A stretch of DNA of 64,000 nucleotides from Fidelibacterota bacterium (GTDB lineage: Bacteria > Fidelibacterota > Marinisomatia > Marinisomatales > TCS55): assembly GCA_016845785.1 (NCBI GenBank), contig JAERSH010000039.1:1-64000 (forward strand), read 5' to 3'. A program made the position numbers and the translations under genes. This document shows, piece by piece, positions 18,320 through 28,893 of the stretch. The notes below the pieces were generated by a model that had not been told where the DNA came from, did not search any database, and saw only the letters and a program-made list of their open reading frames with translations. Position 1 is the stretch's first letter; every line of letters starts with the position of its first letter.

Positions 18320-19435
18320 TCATTGAACAACTTCTGCTGTGATTCTATTGCCGGTTAATCCGGTGACCTTAAAATTTAATCCATCTGGACTGGTTTGGGC
18401 CAATCCCATGGCGAGCGCTTGGGATTTTCCTTCAAATTCAACTTCATATTCTGCTACACCATCATTTAAACTTTTTGCGTAGGCATTCCGAATCCCCGAA
18501 ACAGTCTGTGCTTTTAGGAAAGATTCAAATGTCATGTACGACATGAAGTCCGCCCCTTTCAACACGATATATACTTTGATAAAATTGGACTGTTGGGTGC
18601 TCCATTTTGTTATGAGCTGGGAGATAATATTTGTGCCTAATACACCAGCAGCTTGGTTCGCTGCATTCACGCCGGAAGTGGATGGAGAAATATGGGGCTT
18701 TTTCCCACGGGCTTGGGGCACAACAGCTAATATCTCCCCTGTATCTGCCCGAATAATTTTTGCATTTATATCTGCCTGCCCGGAATGCATATTGTACACC
18801 TTCCCTCCAGATGAAATTTTAGCTGTTCCAATCACGATCACTTCTGCCCCAAGCTGGGCTGCAATTTTCGCTGCGGCCGATACATTGCCCGCTAAGGCTT
18901 GTTCATAATCCTGCTCTCCTCTTAGGGCTTGGACTAATTGGCGATCCACCACGTCAAACCCTTTATCATAGAACATGGATAATAGTTTGGTTTCTGCAAA
19001 ATCTGTGGGTGTATTGTCAATTAAATTTTCTTCACGAATCATAAATATAATGCGAGGGCGATTCATGGCATTGAGCAATGTTTGAAGGGCCGCCTCATCA
19101 GCCATGACCTGATCGATCATATCCGTTACTTGCGCTTCAATGGTGATTTCAAAATTGCCGTCAGGGCCTTTGGTTTCTTTGATAATCTTAAACGATTTGA
19201 CAAATCCCTGGGCTTTTGAGTAAATATTATCTTCAATGGATGTCGCCGTAACCGTGGTGCTTGAGGTCATATATGCCCCCAATCCTTGTTCAACCGCATC
19301 GCGCTTGGCTTGCTCAACGGCCGCATCTTTTGTGAGGCCATAGCCAACACCTGTGGCCGTTTGTCCTTGGGCCCACAGAAGTGATAATCCTGTGAGGCAA
19401 AGTAGTATCAGTTGCCTAAAAGAGAATTTTACCAT
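18320..19435 (-). CDS. FlgT-like / CsgG-fold periplasmic protein
   Basis: From the ATG at 19435 this is 371 aa with signal peptide 'MVKFSFRQLILLCLTGLSLLWAQG'; other in-frame starts are at 19441 and 19462, and the RBS is weak. The N-terminal domain resembles FlgT_N ('GVGYGLTKDAAVEQAKRDAVEQ', 'SKAQGFVKSFKII', 'FEITIEAQV'). The middle part resembles the CsgG/FlgT-M fold ('GFDVVDRQLVQAL', 'AAQLGAEVIVIGTAKIS', 'IIRADTGEIL'). It ends 'EVEFEGKSQALAMGL ... RITAEVVQ'. In flagellates FlgT stabilises the outer-membrane ring, but no flagellar gene is present here. It heads the surface-protein operon and its stop overlaps the longer reading of the LPP20-like gene, so a structural role with the CsgG-like proteins is plausible. 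Confidence 0.6.
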   Translation of the reverse strand: MVKFSFRQLILLCLTGLSLLWAQGQTATGVGYGLTKDAAVEQAKRDAVEQGLGAYMTSSTTVTATSIEDNIYSKAQGFVKSFKIIKETKGPDGNFEITIEAQVTDMIDQVMADEAALQTLLNAMNRPRIIFMIREENLIDNTPTDFAETKLLSMFYDKGFDVVDRQLVQALRGEQDYEQALAGNVSAAAKIAAQLGAEVIVIGTAKISSGGKVYNMHSGQADINAKIIRADTGEILAVVPQARGKKPHISPSTSGVNAANQAAGVLGTNIISQLITKWSTQQSNFIKVYIVLKGADFMSYMTFESFLKAQTVSGIRNAYAKSLNDGVAEYEVEFEGKSQALAMGLAQTSPDGLNFKVTGLTGNRITAEVVQ

Positions 19436-19611
19436 ATTCATCCATCTTAAGTTCGTATACATTTACAGGGTAAATTATCCAATTCGATGACGAGAAACAA
19501 TATATAATGATAAGAGATGTGATCTGGATCAAATGGCTGAATTCCCGTTATTTTTATTTATGGTTGATTCACGGTATATTCTCTGTAACCAAACTTTTTA
19601 AGGAATGCATT

Positions 19612-20739
19612 ATGTTAAAGAAATATCTTAAAAATACACCAATTTTAATTTTATTGCTCTTAGCGGCCTGTGCCACCAAACCTGAAAGTGACGTGGATAC
19701 GCCTGAATATCACTATAAGGCCGGGATGCGCGCCATTGAGAATGGTGATTACCAACAGGCAATCAAATCATTCCAGCGTTCTATCGATCTGGATAAAAAA
19801 TTCGCCCTTGGATATGGGGGGCTCGGTTTAGCCCATGCCCATCTGGGAAATAATAAAGAAGCAAAAAACTATGCATCCAAATGTGCCAGCCGAGGGAAAA
19901 AGGATCCGGAGGCCCTAGCATTAAGCGCCCAAGTTTGGATTACAATGCGAGATTCAGAAAAGCGATGGTTTAAACGGGCAGAGGATTATTTAGAAACAGC
20001 ATTAAAACGAGATGAAGACCACGAAGGGGCCAATTACTGGTTCGGTGTGGCGCATCTCTATAATTATCAATTTGATGATGCAGAGGATTATTTCCGCAAA
20101 GTGGTGAATATGCGTGGCGACTATGCAGGCAAAGCTGATTCAAAATGGAAATTGGCCCAAAAAATCGTCCGTGCCATGCCGGGCACTGCCGTCGGTAAAA
20201 AGGTAGCTTTAAAAGAACGAATCAATCGGGCAGATTTAGCCGTCCTGTTTGCCGAAGAATTAAAAATTGGTGTGCTGTTTGATCGGATGCCCACCACACA
20301 AAATGCCGGATTTCAAACCCCATCCCAAGCGAGCCAAACAGCAACCATTGTGGTCCCCAACGATTCAAGGAATCATTGGGCGGAGACCTGGATTAAAGAC
20401 ATGATTCGCTATGGCATCATGAATGTGGAGCCGGATGGGAACTTTTATCCTGACGACAATATCAATCGTGCTAACTATGCGCTGGCCGTTCAACGGTTAT
20501 TGGTGGTGGCCACGCGGGATGAAAGTCTAGAAACAAAGTATTTTGGTGAAGCGAATAGCCGTTTCAGTGATGTGCCAAGCAGTCATTTTGCCTACAATGC
20601 CATGGCCCTTTGTTCAGAGCGCGGCATTATGCAAGCCGATGTGATCACCGGCCGGTTTGACCCAACAGGTGATGTGACCGGCGCCGATGCACTATTGATC
20701 ATTCGCACATTACAAACATCATTGCGAATGACCTTTTAA
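19612..20739 (+). CDS. TPR and SLH domain lipoprotein
   Basis: Start at 19612 (AAGGA 8 nt upstream) gives 375 aa; the longer frame from 19507 would hide the signal peptide. 'LILLLLAACATKP' is a lipobox with the Cys near residue 19. TPR repeats cover about 30-165 ('AGMRAIENGDYQQAIKSFQRSI', 'GYGGLGLAHAHLGNNKEAKNY'). From about 200 there are SLH-like segments: 'INRADLAVLFAEEL', 'HWAETWIKDMIRYGIM', 'FYPDDNINRANYALAVQRLL', 'RFSDVPSSHFAYNAM'. SLH domains bind cell-wall polymers, so an outer-membrane lipoprotein with SLH domains could tether membrane to peptidoglycan. It is divergent from the surface-protein operon and followed by a strong terminator. Confidence 0.75.
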   Translation: MLKKYLKNTPILILLLLAACATKPESDVDTPEYHYKAGMRAIENGDYQQAIKSFQRSIDLDKKFALGYGGLGLAHAHLGNNKEAKNYASKCASRGKKDPEALALSAQVWITMRDSEKRWFKRAEDYLETALKRDEDHEGANYWFGVAHLYNYQFDDAEDYFRKVVNMRGDYAGKADSKWKLAQKIVRAMPGTAVGKKVALKERINRADLAVLFAEELKIGVLFDRMPTTQNAGFQTPSQASQTATIVVPNDSRNHWAETWIKDMIRYGIMNVEPDGNFYPDDNINRANYALAVQRLLVVATRDESLETKYFGEANSRFSDVPSSHFAYNAMALCSERGIMQADVITGRFDPTGDVTGADALLIIRTLQTSLRMTF

Positions 20740-20763
20740 AACACACCCAAATTCATAAAATTC

Positions 20764-20794
20764 AAAGGGTCACAATCGTGGCCCTTTTTGTTTT
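20764..20794 (+). terminator. Rho-independent terminator of the TPR/SLH gene
   Basis: A 10-bp stem (AAAGGGTCAC / GTGGCCCTTT, one G-T pair, loop AATC) is followed by TTGTTTT, 25 nt after the TPR/SLH gene stop. Confidence 0.85.
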
Positions 20795-20825
20795 CTCCCC
20801 TCGTAGAAACATGTAAATTATAGGT

Positions 20826-21842
20826 ATGCGGAACACAAAATTAGTCCTCTTATTTTTTACAGTTTTCTTCTCATTTCAATGCGTTGAAACCCTCATCACC
20901 GTACGCGTTTTTCCTGATGGAAAATACTTGATGCAATTCCGAAGTGAGGGTGATGAAAAAGATATTTACGACAGAGATTTTTCACTGCCGGCCGGAGGCA
21001 AATGGGCGTCTGACATCGTCCAAAAGGGAGATAAGGAATCGGGAGAAACAGTTCATATTATTACCTCCCAAGCGATCCTTAAAGGGGCCACCACTTTCCA
21101 TGATACCAACAAAGGGCCCGCGCCTCAACGGCATCCGATTGTGGTTGAAAAAACATCCTATTTATTTTCCACTCAATACACCCTCAATAAAACATTTAAG
21201 GGACGTGGTATCCACAATAAATATCCACTATTATCCAAAGCCATGAGCGATACGGGTAAAGAAGATTTAAATGAAAAAGTCGAAACTGAAATCATTATGT
21301 ATTGCCTAAAAATGGGACTTGAAAATCTCAAAGACGATCATGAACTCGATAATCTCCTTATCGAAAGAATCATCAATCATTTTCGCGGTGTATTTTACAA
21401 AGCGGAAGAAGCGGGTAATCTTTTTGGTATTTTGGATGAATCTAACGCTGGCGGAAATGAATCATTTGTTCTACCCGCTCAATTGATTGAAACTAATTTT
21501 CGACCTTTTTCCAAAGATCTGCCTGAAGGATTTGCCGACATCTGTATGGCAGCCATGATGCCATTTGTATCTGAAGCAAACATTACAGTAAAACTCCACG
21601 ATGATTCATTTAAATTTGCCGGTGTTCTGCCGGGCGTAATTACTGCATCTAATGCAGATTCAGTATCCAATGATACATTATGGTGGACTTTTGGCTCTGA
21701 TGCGTTCATCCATGATGACTACGTGATTGAGGCGGCATCCATTGTGTATCATCCAAAACGGGTGCAAATGGCCGTTGTTTTCGGCGCAATCGGAATTTTA
21801 TTGGGATTAGTATTCATTTCAAAAAGAAGGAAATCATTATGA
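20826..21842 (+). CDS. Exported protein with C-terminal membrane anchor, unknown function
   Basis: A 338-aa protein I do not recognise. It starts with a signal-like segment ('MRNTKLVLLFFTVFFSFQC') and ends with a membrane helix ('MAVVFGAIGILLGLVFIS') and a basic tail 'KRRKSL'. It therefore probably spans the membrane with a large extracytoplasmic domain between residues about 25 and 310. A Cys at residue 19 is not in a good lipobox. The middle is mixed alpha/beta with 'SKDLPEGFADICMAAMMPF'. Its stop overlaps the next gene's ATG by 4 nt, so the two are coupled. It begins after a terminator, implying its own promoter, though none is clear. Confidence 0.6.
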   Translation: MRNTKLVLLFFTVFFSFQCVETLITVRVFPDGKYLMQFRSEGDEKDIYDRDFSLPAGGKWASDIVQKGDKESGETVHIITSQAILKGATTFHDTNKGPAPQRHPIVVEKTSYLFSTQYTLNKTFKGRGIHNKYPLLSKAMSDTGKEDLNEKVETEIIMYCLKMGLENLKDDHELDNLLIERIINHFRGVFYKAEEAGNLFGILDESNAGGNESFVLPAQLIETNFRPFSKDLPEGFADICMAAMMPFVSEANITVKLHDDSFKFAGVLPGVITASNADSVSNDTLWWTFGSDAFIHDDYVIEAASIVYHPKRVQMAVVFGAIGILLGLVFISKRRKSL

Positions 21843-22261
21843 AAACGATATTAACTATTTTAATGGCATTTTCATTTTTAATCGCTGGTAAACCCAAATT
21901 TACGGATCAGCAAATTGCAGCCATGACTCCTCAATACTTTAAGCGAAATCATTCTGCACCCAAGCTGACCGGATTGAAAATCTATAAAGACGGTGGCGAT
22001 CGAATTTATCAGGTTGAAATAATGGCGGACCGAAGTCGATCTAGCGACGATTTAAGTTTTGCAGTATCCGCTTTAGCCAATATGGGGCAGTACGCCAAAA
22101 AGCCATTCAAAAAATATGTGGTGGTTATGCATTATAATGTGCGGGGAAAAAATGCGGATGTGTGTACGGCCAATGCGCGGTGTACCGCCGATTATATGAT
22201 TCGGAAGCAAGTGACATACGATCACTGGTATAAAAAATGCGTTACCTTCACTTCGTCCTAG
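21839..22261 (+). CDS. Small exported protein, unknown function
   Basis: A 140-aa protein with signal peptide 'MKTILTILMAFSFLIAG', no recognised family and three Cys near the C-terminus ('ADVCTANARCTADY', 'KKCVTF') that could form disulfides. RBS AAGGA lies about 9 nt upstream, inside the end of the preceding gene, which it overlaps by 4 nt. The next gene's RBS sits right after its stop, so genes 20826-22718 and ligA look like one operon. Confidence 0.6.
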   Translation: MKTILTILMAFSFLIAGKPKFTDQQIAAMTPQYFKRNHSAPKLTGLKIYKDGGDRIYQVEIMADRSRSSDDLSFAVSALANMGQYAKKPFKKYVVVMHYNVRGKNADVCTANARCTADYMIRKQVTYDHWYKKCVTFTSS

Positions 22262-22271
22262 AGGACTAGCC

Positions 22272-24723
<2,452 letters not shown>

Positions 24724-24763
24724 AAAAAGAATTTTATTCAATAGATAATTAAATAATGAATCT

Positions 24764-24811
24764 TTGGGGTCTCCTGACCCCAATCAAAGTCAGGAGACTT
24801 TGATCATTTTT
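24764..24811 (+). terminator. Two adjacent hairpins after ligA; the second is terminator-like
   Basis: Hairpin 1 (24764-24783) has an 8-bp stem TTGGGGTC/GACCCCAA with loop TCCT. Hairpin 2 (24783-24804) has a 9-bp stem ATCAAAGTC/GACTTTGAT with loop AGGA and is followed by CATTTTTATTT. The loops are complementary, and GTCTCCTGAC (24769-24778) pairs perfectly with GTCAGGAGAC (24789-24798), which would exclude both hairpins. It probably ends the ligA transcript; whether the alternative pairing regulates the next gene is unknown. Confidence 0.7.
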
Positions 24812-24838
24812 ATTTAAAATCTTTTATTAACTTCTCCT

Positions 24839-26026
24839 ATGATTAAACAAATACTTCTCACTATTCCATTTTTTCTTTTTGGTCAGGGAACTACCCTTTC
24901 TTCCACATTGATTGCAGATGGATTTAAAAAACCTATTTTCGTAACATCGCACCCAAAAGATGCCAATCTGCTCTATGTTGTAGAGCAAGCAGGACGCATC
25001 AAGGTCATTCAAAATGGTACTGTATTAAAAAATTCATTTTTGGATATTGACAAACAGGTGGTGAATCCTGTTCGCCCCGGTGATGAACGGGGTTTGCTTG
25101 GTTTCGCATTTCACCCGAATTTTGCTAACAATCGAAAATTCTATGTCAATTATATGAATAATGATGGATATACAGTTGTCTCTGAATTTTCTGCCAAAAC
25201 GAATTTGCAGACTGACCACTACTCTGAACGGAAATTATTCGATTTAGAGCAGCCCTATCGGAATCACAATGGCGGACATATGGAATTTGGTCCGGATGGA
25301 TATCTCTATATTTCCATTGGGGATGGAGGAAAGGCCGGCGATCCATTAAACGCGGGACAAGATTTGAACACCATCCTTGGTAAGGTAATTCGGATTGATG
25401 TAAATACACATCCTTATGGCATACCGAAGTCCAACCCTTATTATGGCCAGAAAGATAAGCGCGGTGAAATTTGGGCGTGGGGCTTCCGAAATGTATGGCG
25501 ATTTTCTTTCGACCGTGAAACCGGTGATATCTATTATGGGGACGTGGGTCAAAATAAATGGGAAGAGATTAATTATGAACCGGCTGACAGTCCCGGCGGT
25601 GTGAATTATGGTTGGCGGCTCATGGAAGCGAGCCATTGCTACAACCCGAAAGACAATTGCCCTAAAGAGGGTTTAACCATGCCCATAATTGAATATCCAA
25701 ATGATGCCAATTATATGGTAGTTCTTGGTGGCGGTTCTCAAGCGGATGCAGAAGGGTGTTCCGTTACGGGTGGATATGTATACCGAGGGAAAGCCATCAA
25801 AGGATTGAATGGTTATTATATATTCGGGGATTACTGCTCCGGAAATTCTTGGACATTTAAAGTGGTGAATGGAAAAGCCACCGAATTTGAAAATCGAACG
25901 GAAGAAATCAATTTGGCCAATGGTGAATTCACTACCTATATCTCCTCCTTTGGAGAAGATGCGGATGGGGAGTTGTATATTGTCGAATACAATGGCGGTA
26001 TATATAAAATTATTGAAGGCAATTAA
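24839..26026 (+). CDS. Secreted PQQ-dependent sugar (aldose) dehydrogenase family protein
   Basis: A 395-aa protein with a signal peptide (residues 1-16) and the six-bladed propeller of soluble glucose/sorbosone dehydrogenases. Family segments: 'RIKVIQNGTVL', 'DERGLLGFAFHPNF', 'NHNGGHMEFGPDGYLYISIGDGG', 'GKVIRIDVN', 'EIWAWGFRNVWRFSFDR', 'GDVGQNKWEEIN', 'NYGWRLMEASHCY' and 'GGYVYRGKAI'. The His in 'NHNGGHM' and the Arg in 'GFRNVWRFSFD' are positions used for PQQ and substrate in this family. It oxidises sugars or similar alcohols in the periplasm; the substrate cannot be told. The RBS is poor and the gene follows the ligA hairpins. Confidence 0.88.
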   Translation: MIKQILLTIPFFLFGQGTTLSSTLIADGFKKPIFVTSHPKDANLLYVVEQAGRIKVIQNGTVLKNSFLDIDKQVVNPVRPGDERGLLGFAFHPNFANNRKFYVNYMNNDGYTVVSEFSAKTNLQTDHYSERKLFDLEQPYRNHNGGHMEFGPDGYLYISIGDGGKAGDPLNAGQDLNTILGKVIRIDVNTHPYGIPKSNPYYGQKDKRGEIWAWGFRNVWRFSFDRETGDIYYGDVGQNKWEEINYEPADSPGGVNYGWRLMEASHCYNPKDNCPKEGLTMPIIEYPNDANYMVVLGGGSQADAEGCSVTGGYVYRGKAIKGLNGYYIFGDYCSGNSWTFKVVNGKATEFENRTEEINLANGEFTTYISSFGEDADGELYIVEYNGGIYKIIEGN

Positions 26027-26037
26027 AGGAGCGCCAT

Positions 26038-26370
26038 ATGGATAAAGCACCGATGAAGATTGATGATGTCTTGGATGATGTAGTACTGATTGTTCTCGAC
26101 GGTCATGATCCACTGAAAGAATTGGGGATTGATAAAAATAAAATCTATGTAAAAGTGGTGGGCTATGATGAATATGGTTTGTGGGTAGACCATCCTGCTT
26201 TTCAGGTTCCTATTATTAAAGATGGAAAGCCACAAGGTGAAAAGGATGTGAATGCCTCCATGCTTATCCCGTGGGGATTTATCGCATCCATAGTTCACTT
26301 CCCCGGGGTGGAAGGATTTGATTTTCCCAATCCGTTTGATGCGCCCATTGGGTTTGATATTGAGAAATAA
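26038..26370 (+). CDS. Small conserved-looking cytoplasmic protein, unknown function
   Basis: A 110-aa acidic protein with no signal or membrane helix and no family I recognise. It has a strong RBS (AAAGGAG) 7 nt before the ATG, and its TAA overlaps the ATG of the ABC ATPase gene by 1 nt. Motifs worth noting are 'IYVKVVGYDEYGLWVDHPAF' and 'LIPWGFIASIVHFPGVEGFDFP'. The coupling suggests a function with the ABC exporter, or just shared expression. Confidence 0.6.
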   Translation: MDKAPMKIDDVLDDVVLIVLDGHDPLKELGIDKNKIYVKVVGYDEYGLWVDHPAFQVPIIKDGKPQGEKDVNASMLIPWGFIASIVHFPGVEGFDFPNPFDAPIGFDIEK

Positions 26371-27293
26371 TGATCCCTGCCATTTTTATAAAGAATCTTA
26401 AGAAAAGTTATGGTGATACGGTTGCCTTAAAAGGGGTGAATATGACCATTGGGGATGGGGAATTCTTTGGGTTACTCGGACCCAATGGCGCGGGCAAAAC
26501 CACCACCATCAATATTCTTACCGGTTTGGTTCGGAAAAACGAAGGTACGTCAGAAGTATTTGGTAAGGATACGGTGTCCGATTATCGATTCACTCGATCT
26601 CAAGTGGGCATTTCGGCTCAAGAATTCACCCAGGATTGGTTCTTTCCCTTAGATAAACTCCTCTTTTTTCAAGCGGGGTATTATGGCATTCCAAAGGCAG
26701 AAGCCAAAGATAAAGTGGATGAATTGCTGGTTCGACTGGGGTTAGAAGAAAAGCGCACCTCCAGATTGCGTCAGCTCTCGGGTGGTATGAAACGGCGGTT
26801 TCAGATCGCAAAAGCATTGGTCCATGATCCAAAAATTCTCATTTTAGATGAACCTACTGCCGGTGTTGATGTGGAACTTCGCCATGAGCTTTGGCAATAT
26901 TTTAGTGAGCTTCACAAAGCTGGAAAAACCATTTTACTCACCACCCATTATATAGAAGAAGCAGAAATGCTCTGCGACAAGGTGGCCATAATCGATAAGG
27001 GTAATGTGATTAAAGAGGGAACACCAAAGGAACTGACCAATCAACTGGGGCAAGCGGGCATTACCATTAATATATCGGATACGGATGTAGATCTAAATAC
27101 ATCATTAAAAGGTTTTACTTTCACCTACACAGAAGGCAGACTCCATTTTACCATTCAAGATCCTGAAGAGGCTTTGCCCATTATTATCAATAAGCTGACA
27201 GAGATTGGATGTCACATCCAAAGGGTCGAAACTACAAAATCATCTCTTGAGGATGTGTTCTTGAGCCTCACCGGTAAGGGGATAAACGAATAA
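26370..27293 (+). CDS. ABC-2 type exporter, ATP-binding subunit (DrrA/CcmA-like)
   Basis: A 307-aa protein with Walker A 'GPNGAGKTT' (37-45), ABC signature 'LSGGM' (136-140), Walker B 'ILILDEP' (156-162) and the H-loop 'LTTHYIEEAE'. The extra C-terminal part (about 225-307) is typical of DrrA/NatA-type ATPases working with a separate ABC-2 permease. It energises export of a drug, lipid or polysaccharide-like substrate across the inner membrane; the substrate is unknown. The permease gene follows after a 115-nt gap occupied by a palindromic repeat. Confidence 0.92.
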   Translation: MIPAIFIKNLKKSYGDTVALKGVNMTIGDGEFFGLLGPNGAGKTTTINILTGLVRKNEGTSEVFGKDTVSDYRFTRSQVGISAQEFTQDWFFPLDKLLFFQAGYYGIPKAEAKDKVDELLVRLGLEEKRTSRLRQLSGGMKRRFQIAKALVHDPKILILDEPTAGVDVELRHELWQYFSELHKAGKTILLTTHYIEEAEMLCDKVAIIDKGNVIKEGTPKELTNQLGQAGITINISDTDVDLNTSLKGFTFTYTEGRLHFTIQDPEEALPIIINKLTEIGCHIQRVETTKSSLEDVFLSLTGKGINE

Positions 27294-27305
27294 TGGTCAC
27301 TTATA

Positions 27306-27395
27306 CTGTCTTTGCGAGGATGAGCCAACAGGCGAATACGAAGCAATCTAATTTGTGTTTAGAGATTGCCGCGCCTTTTAGGCTCGCAATGACAG
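27306..27395. repeat. REP/MITE-like palindromic repeat between ABC ATPase and permease
   Basis: The ends CTGTCTTTGCGAG (27306-27318) and CTCGCAATGACAG (27383-27395) are inverted repeats matching at 12 of 13 positions. Inside, GCAATCT (27343-27349) pairs with AGATTGC (27363-27369). The pattern resembles widespread bacterial 'TTGCGAG ... GCAATCT' palindromic repeats. It splits an otherwise tightly packed operon and ends 13 nt before the permease ATG. Confidence 0.7.
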
Positions 27396-27408
27396 GGAGT
27401 GTGGATAA

Positions 27409-28170
27409 ATGAACTGGGTTGGGCTGTTGACATTGACTGCGAGAGAAGTGGGACGGTTTTTTTCTGTATATCGCCAAACGGTGATTCCGGGACTTACATC
27501 CTCCATTTTATACATACTCATTTTTGGGTTTACCCTAGAAAAACGCATTTCTACCATCGACGGCATCCCCTATACCCTTTTCATCATTCCCGGATTAATC
27601 ATGATGAATACCCTTACAAATGCCACTTCCAATTCTGCTTCATCCATGCTACAGATGAAATTGTTAGGCCAATTGCCTGACCTCCTTCAGGCACCCCTTT
27701 CTAGTCTTGAAATATCTTTGGCATACATCATCGGCGGTATGGTTCGTGGAACAGTCAATGGCATTTTGATCCTACTCGTTGGCGTGGGATTAAGCGGCAT
27801 GCCCGTTGTAGATCCGGTAGCCACCATTGGATTTATTATGCTCGTTTCTTGGGCATTCTCCAGCATTGGATTGCTGCTGGGACAATTGGCAGAAACCTGG
27901 GATCAACTGGCCACCATGCAGAACTTTTTTCTCACGCCATTGAGCTTTTTGGGCGGCATATTCTACTCAATAAAAATGCTCCCGGAATGGGCACAAGAAG
28001 CCAGTTTCTTCAATCCCATCTACTATATGATTAATGGTCTCCGCTATACGATTTTGGGTGTGGCTGATTCAAATCCAACTTCGAGCCTTGTTGTGGCTAT
28101 TTTTATGACCATCGGATTTACGGTCGCAGCAATTCTTCTCATGGAAAGCGGTAAAAAGATCAAACAATGA
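27409..28170 (+). CDS. ABC-2 type exporter, permease subunit (DrrB-like)
   Basis: A 253-aa integral membrane protein with about six hydrophobic helices and the ABC-2 permease signature near the end ('QNFFLTPLSFLGGIFYS', 'FNPIYYMINGLRYTILG'). The N-terminus 'REVGRFFSVYRQTVIPGLTSSILY' is typical of the family. It forms the channel partner of the upstream ATPase. The start is only 13 nt after the palindromic repeat, so its RBS (GGGAG or GTGGA) may partly come from repeat sequence. Its stop overlaps the next ATG by 4 nt. Confidence 0.92.
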   Translation: MNWVGLLTLTAREVGRFFSVYRQTVIPGLTSSILYILIFGFTLEKRISTIDGIPYTLFIIPGLIMMNTLTNATSNSASSMLQMKLLGQLPDLLQAPLSSLEISLAYIIGGMVRGTVNGILILLVGVGLSGMPVVDPVATIGFIMLVSWAFSSIGLLLGQLAETWDQLATMQNFFLTPLSFLGGIFYSIKMLPEWAQEASFFNPIYYMINGLRYTILGVADSNPTSSLVVAIFMTIGFTVAAILLMESGKKIKQ

Positions 28171-28874
28171 ACCGACTTTTCTTTGGCCTGATTTTGGTCA
28201 TGGCCTCACCTCTTTTTGCTCAAGCTGATTCCATTGCGTGGAAACAATATGCCCGTGGCGGCATGGCCAATTCTGATTCTTTAAATGGTGGATTTGGTTA
28301 TTACCGATTGAATCGGCAAACGGAGAATACATTCCGGGATTTGCGATTGTTTGCCTATGGATTAAAAAAGGATTCTTTTGTCTATCTCCGATATAAATCC
28401 AGTGACAAATATGCCACCCGTCCTCAGTTTTATCGGTACACCATTACATCTTACCGGAAGAATACACGGGCCAATGTGGCCCTTCAATACCATTTTAATC
28501 AGGGGTTCGGTATGTTTGTCAATCAATATAATAATGGATTGATCAACACGGAACTGGGCCACGCATTTGATATGTCAGACTATTTAAATGAAACCCGAAA
28601 AACATCCTATATAAAAACGGGGTTATTCTGGGATCACGATTCGAATCGATTCTCTACCAAATTAGAATTGGAATATTTTAAACAGATTAGCGAGGTGGTT
28701 GAGAACAATCTATCCCGAATGCAGTATATGCTGGAATTGATCGTCCCATTCAAGAATGGATTATCATTTAATATAAATTATGAAATGGAGGATTATATGA
28801 GTCAATCATTGACCGATGCCTCCTCCCTTACCTTTGCCCTTGGGTGGCAAGGTGATTTAAAATGGACGTTTTAA
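28167..28874 (+). CDS. Outer-membrane beta-barrel-like protein
   Basis: A 235-aa protein with signal peptide 'MNRLFFGLILVMASPLFAQ' and alternating beta pattern ('FRDLRLFAYGLKKDSFVYLRYKS', 'FGMFVNQYNNGLINTELG'), ending with an aromatic-final strand 'LGWQGDLKWTF' as expected of a barrel assembled by BAM. The family is not recognised. It overlaps the ABC permease by 4 nt, so it may be the outer-membrane part of that export route, or just cotranscribed. Confidence 0.65.
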   Translation: MNRLFFGLILVMASPLFAQADSIAWKQYARGGMANSDSLNGGFGYYRLNRQTENTFRDLRLFAYGLKKDSFVYLRYKSSDKYATRPQFYRYTITSYRKNTRANVALQYHFNQGFGMFVNQYNNGLINTELGHAFDMSDYLNETRKTSYIKTGLFWDHDSNRFSTKLELEYFKQISEVVENNLSRMQYMLELIVPFKNGLSFNINYEMEDYMSQSLTDASSLTFALGWQGDLKWTF

Positions 28875-28893
28875 TTATATAGTACAGGGATTC

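Noticed and set aside
20826-20900. Lipoprotein call for the 338-aa protein
   Set aside because: The Cys at residue 19 lies in 'SFQC', which is not an acceptable lipobox, so an ordinary signal or anchor is more likely.
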